This document shows positions 61,504 through 64,000 of a stretch of 64,000 nt of DNA, in pieces. A program made the translations under genes and the position numbers. Below the pieces are notes generated by a model. The model saw nothing but the letters and a program-made list of their open reading frames with translations. It ran no database searches and was not told the DNA's origin. This DNA comes from Paragordius varius (taxonomy: Eukaryota; Nematomorpha), in the NCBI GenBank assembly GCA_964247055.1, contig OZ176053.1, positions 10,974,001 to 11,038,000 on the forward strand, in the 5' to 3' direction. Positions within the stretch are counted from its first letter, which is position 1. Each line of letters starts with the position of its first letter.

Positions 61504-61518
61504 GGGGGGGGGGGGGGG
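61504..61518. repeat. 15-base G run
   Basis: Fifteen consecutive G on the plus strand, striking in such an A+T-rich genome; a shorter 8-G run lies at about 61707. Confidence 0.95.
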
Positions 61519-61649
61519 TCTATTTGAAAAAAGGGACACTAAAATGATTCACATATGTGGATTATTTCGAAACATTATTTAATAACTATGATCTCATAGG
61601 AATTTTAAAAATGTGCATTCATACTAATTATCGTTTACTTGGGCGAAAA

Positions 61650-62535
61650 ATAGATTCAAAAAATTATTTTTGTGGACTTTGTTTTTTAAAAAAAATGGCA
61701 TATTACGGGGGGGGAGCGGGTAAAACAGGGCCTAAATTAAAAAAGCGAGACGACTATGTTCGGCGCAATCAAAAATAAGTAAACAAAAATCATATTTGAA
61801 ATTGAATGGTCCAACACGTTCTTCGGAAAATTGTCTCAAAGACACGATTTTTGTGGACTTTAATTTTCAAAAAAATTGTTTTGGACACGGGGTGAGCCCG
61901 AACTGGGGGCGCAATTCAAAAAAGAGCGAAGCTATTGTCGGGACATTTATTAATGATTATAATTTTTCGATATTTGGATTTGAATGGGTCTATCGGTTTT
62001 CCGGAATCAGATCACAAAGCTACATGACGGGTCAGTTTTTCGCGGTTAGCTCCTTACCCAGCAGCTATCATCAAAGAAACGCTTGACTAAATTTTTTTGC
62101 CTTTTAACAGAAAATACGTGGAATCCTTATTGAATTTTACGGTCTCATACCTTGGGCGGAAAATAGAATCAAAAAATTATTTTTGTGGACTTATTTTTTT
62201 TAAAAAAATGCCATTTTACGGGAGGAGCGGGTAAAAGAGGGCCTAAATTAAAAAAGCTAGCCGACTATGTTCGGCGCAATCGAAAATAAGTAAATAAAAA
62301 TCATATTTGAAATTGAATGGTCCAACACCTTCTCAGGAAAATTGTCTCAAAGACACGATTTTTGTGGACTTTTATTTTCAATAAAACCGTTTTGTACACG
62401 GGTGGGCCCGAACTGGGGGTGCAATTCAAAAAAGGGCAAAGCTATTGTCGGGGCATTTATTAGTGATTATATTTTTTCGATATTTGGATTTGAATGGGTC
62501 CACCGGTTTTCCGGGAACAGATCACAAAGCCAGCT
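61650..62535 (+). repeat. Tandem duplication of about 508 bp in the Helitron-like block
   Basis: 61658-62025 and 62166-62530 are close copies. Both contain CAAAAAATTATTTTTGTGGA, CGGGTAAAA, GACTATGTTCGGCGCAATC, AAATTGAATGGTCCAACAC, GCCCGAACTGGGGG and GGTTTTCCGG. Between them is another unit of the GGTAGCTCCTTACCCAG-type repeat seen at the window end. Confidence 0.8.
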
Positions 62536-62559
62536 TTTTCCATTTTTATAAATATATAG

Positions 62560-63126
62560 ATTTCACATGCTATAAATAATGTAAAATATAATATAAATAT
62601 GATTAAATATATTGTTTAAACCTATTCTCCAGGTGAATATGTTAGTAGTCCTATCCCCTCTTAAATCGGGGAATTTTTTTCCAAATTCTTTTGGCGGCAT
62701 TAGCAGATCCCGTTTCCAGCTCTTGCTACTTTTAATTCGGTTTTTGTTTCATCATCTAAAGCTTTAAAAGGGATACTTTCTTATTTCTGCAACCAATTAT
62801 TTAATGTGTTAAGCAGGTCTTGAACGTTATATTAGGCATTCCTCATACCAACATCAACATCTTTATTGGTGTTGAAAATTGGAATATTGTTGTAGGATTA
62901 TATAAATTTAATAGTGTTTTAAATAATTCTGAAATACAAGGTTGGATTAATATCTTTTTTTTGTTTTGCCAAACCAGTGGCACCAACTTAGTTTTAAAAC
63001 TTACGTATTTACCTATAGAATTAGCCATAAAGTTACAGTAATTTATATAAAAAAATAGTTTTAGATGATCATCCAAAAAATATAATATATACCCAATCTA
63101 ATCAAAAATGAGAATTTTTATATAGT
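62560..63126. other. A+T-rich spacer between repeat blocks
   Basis: Short overlapping frames on both strands (62820-63076) share the same interval, so at most one could be real. Neither resembles a known family. I do not call a gene. Confidence 0.4.
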
Positions 63127-64000
63127 ACTAGCGTAAATCTCTGGCTGCTCAGCCCAAGGAAATCCTTCGGACTTCTTGGGGGAAGGAGCAAATTTTTTTG
63201 CCTTTATACGCGATCTGCACTCTTAATCAATTTATTATCTCATAATTTTGGTGATAGCCTCAAAAACATATTGTTGAGCGAATTTAATAGTATAAAGGCC
63301 CCAAGCACACCAAATTTTAACAATCTTAACAAAAAAATATTTATTCATCAATGACTTATAAAAAAACTTAAGCACTTATTGGGTGAATCGTGCAAAATAT
63401 TTTCATCGGGTGTGGCTTCTTAAGTTTTTTGAAAATTAGGTCCAAAACCACGCCATTTTTGTATGGTGTCTCAGTTTTAAACCGGTAGACCCCTACCATA
63501 GACCTATATAGAAAAAGCGCTGAGTTAAATTTTTTGCCTTTAGATGAAATATTTGGGATTCTCTTTGATATTATCGTCTCATGTGTTATTCAAAAAAATA
63601 CCTCAAAACAAAGTTATCGTTATTGATGGTGTATTTTTAGGGCATAAGGGTTTCAAAATAACGGCTAATAAAAAAAACCCCACCATCTTTGCCTAGTTAC
63701 GGGTAAAATTTCAAGCTTTTATTGAGCTCATATGGCTCCATAAAATTCCCTAAATTAACTCCAAAACAACGCAATTGCTATATAGTGCGCAGTTTTTGGC
63801 TGGTAGCTCCTTACCCAGGGGCAGGTAAAAAGCGTTGGGCAAACTTTTTGCCTTTATATGGGGAATATCTGGAATTATCATAAATTCCAAATGTTTCTAT
63901 TAAAATCATAAGTTTTCTGAAATTTGGCTCCAAAGGCATGCTGCATCGATATGATGACGCAGTTTTTAACAGGTAGCTCCCTACCCAGAGGCCAATATAA
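63127..64000 (-). mobile_element. Second Helitron-like block, running off the window
   Basis: On the minus strand it ends GGCTG-AG-CAGCC, 11 nt, CTAG-T at 63127: a clean 5-bp-stem hairpin before CTAG. It shares ACTAGCGTAAATC, CCCAAGGAA.TCCTT and GACTTCTTGGGGG with the end at 61454. To the right are further units (about 63465, 63785, 63960) of the GGTAG(C/A)CCC(C)TACC repeat, the reverse complement of units at 55.3-56.6 kb. Confidence 0.5.

Larger units (their letters stand above)
61454..62550 (-). mobile_element. Helitron-like repeat block upstream of lipase B
   Basis: On the minus strand it ends GGGCTGCGTAGC, then GTGATTTACG, CTAG-T at 61454. The hairpin about 11 nt before CTAG is a Helitron 3' signature. 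A second perfect stem, GAAGTC-CTTT-GACTTC, and a 15-G run follow. The interior carries the same sequence as the block at 55.03-57.0 kb in opposite orientation (for example CGGTTTTCCGG, TTTTTGTGGACTTT, GGGCCTAAATTAAAAAAGC). No coding for Rep or helicase. Confidence 0.5.

Noticed and set aside
61557-62551. Frames in the 508-bp duplicated repeat
   Set aside because: They recur because the repeat unit is duplicated; no domain and no start context.
1-64000. CRISPR arrays, operons, ribosome binding sites, rRNA and tRNA genes
   Set aside because: The window is intron-bearing animal nuclear DNA; no regularly spaced repeat-spacer array or RNA gene was recognised by eye. A covariance-model scan would be needed to exclude tRNA or snRNA genes.

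Overview
The window is nuclear DNA of a bilaterian animal with a very A+T-rich genome (about three quarters A+T by eye). Genes have many spliceosomal GT-AG introns, two of them only 27 and 28 nt long. It encodes animal-specific families: Neuralized, PHRF1, a homeobrain-like homeobox protein, a xylose-phosphate phosphatase-like protein and acid lipases. All three standard stop codons are used as stops. Small introns next to ATGs and a repeat-rich, A+T-rich genome would fit a flatworm or another small spiralian, but the window cannot settle this.

Left third (1-17.5 kb), gene-rich. A partial unknown gene on the minus strand (294-733) is followed by a short minus-strand Neuralized-repeat gene (1817-2428). 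That gene is divergent, 402 bp between ATGs, from a 20-exon PHRF1 orthologue (2831-13722, RING + PHD + conserved C-terminal domain, about 2,178 aa in my model). PHRF1 is convergent with a two-exon paired-like homeobox gene closest to homeobrain (14697-17535, minus).

Middle (17.5-51 kb), almost gene-free. The only confident gene is a single-exon, type II membrane histidine phosphatase resembling PXYLP1 (29014-30762). The rest is A+T-rich spacer and transposon debris. It holds two DNA elements with CACTR termini and TTA target duplications (22636-24505, 35446-36536) plus a third one-ended copy at 31022. Two other terminal-inverted-repeat elements sit nested inside such copies. A 5.3-kb imperfect palindrome (about 34070-39320) contains one CACTR insertion, and the opposite arm preserves its empty site. 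There is also a Ty3/Gypsy fossil, a hAT element with a perfect 8-bp target duplication, and a LINE reverse-transcriptase fragment.

Right part (51-64 kb). Two secreted acid (lysosomal/gastric-type) lipases lie tail to tail (51104-54438 plus; 54642-60783 minus). They share intron positions and phases, and several exons have identical or near-identical lengths, so they are an inverted duplicate pair. Helitron-like repeat blocks in opposite orientation lie in the last intron of the second lipase and upstream of it, running to the window end.

The genes do not form one pathway. The local groupings are a divergent pair related to ubiquitin ligases (Neuralized/PHRF1) and a convergent lipase pair. 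No CRISPR array, rRNA or tRNA was recognised.
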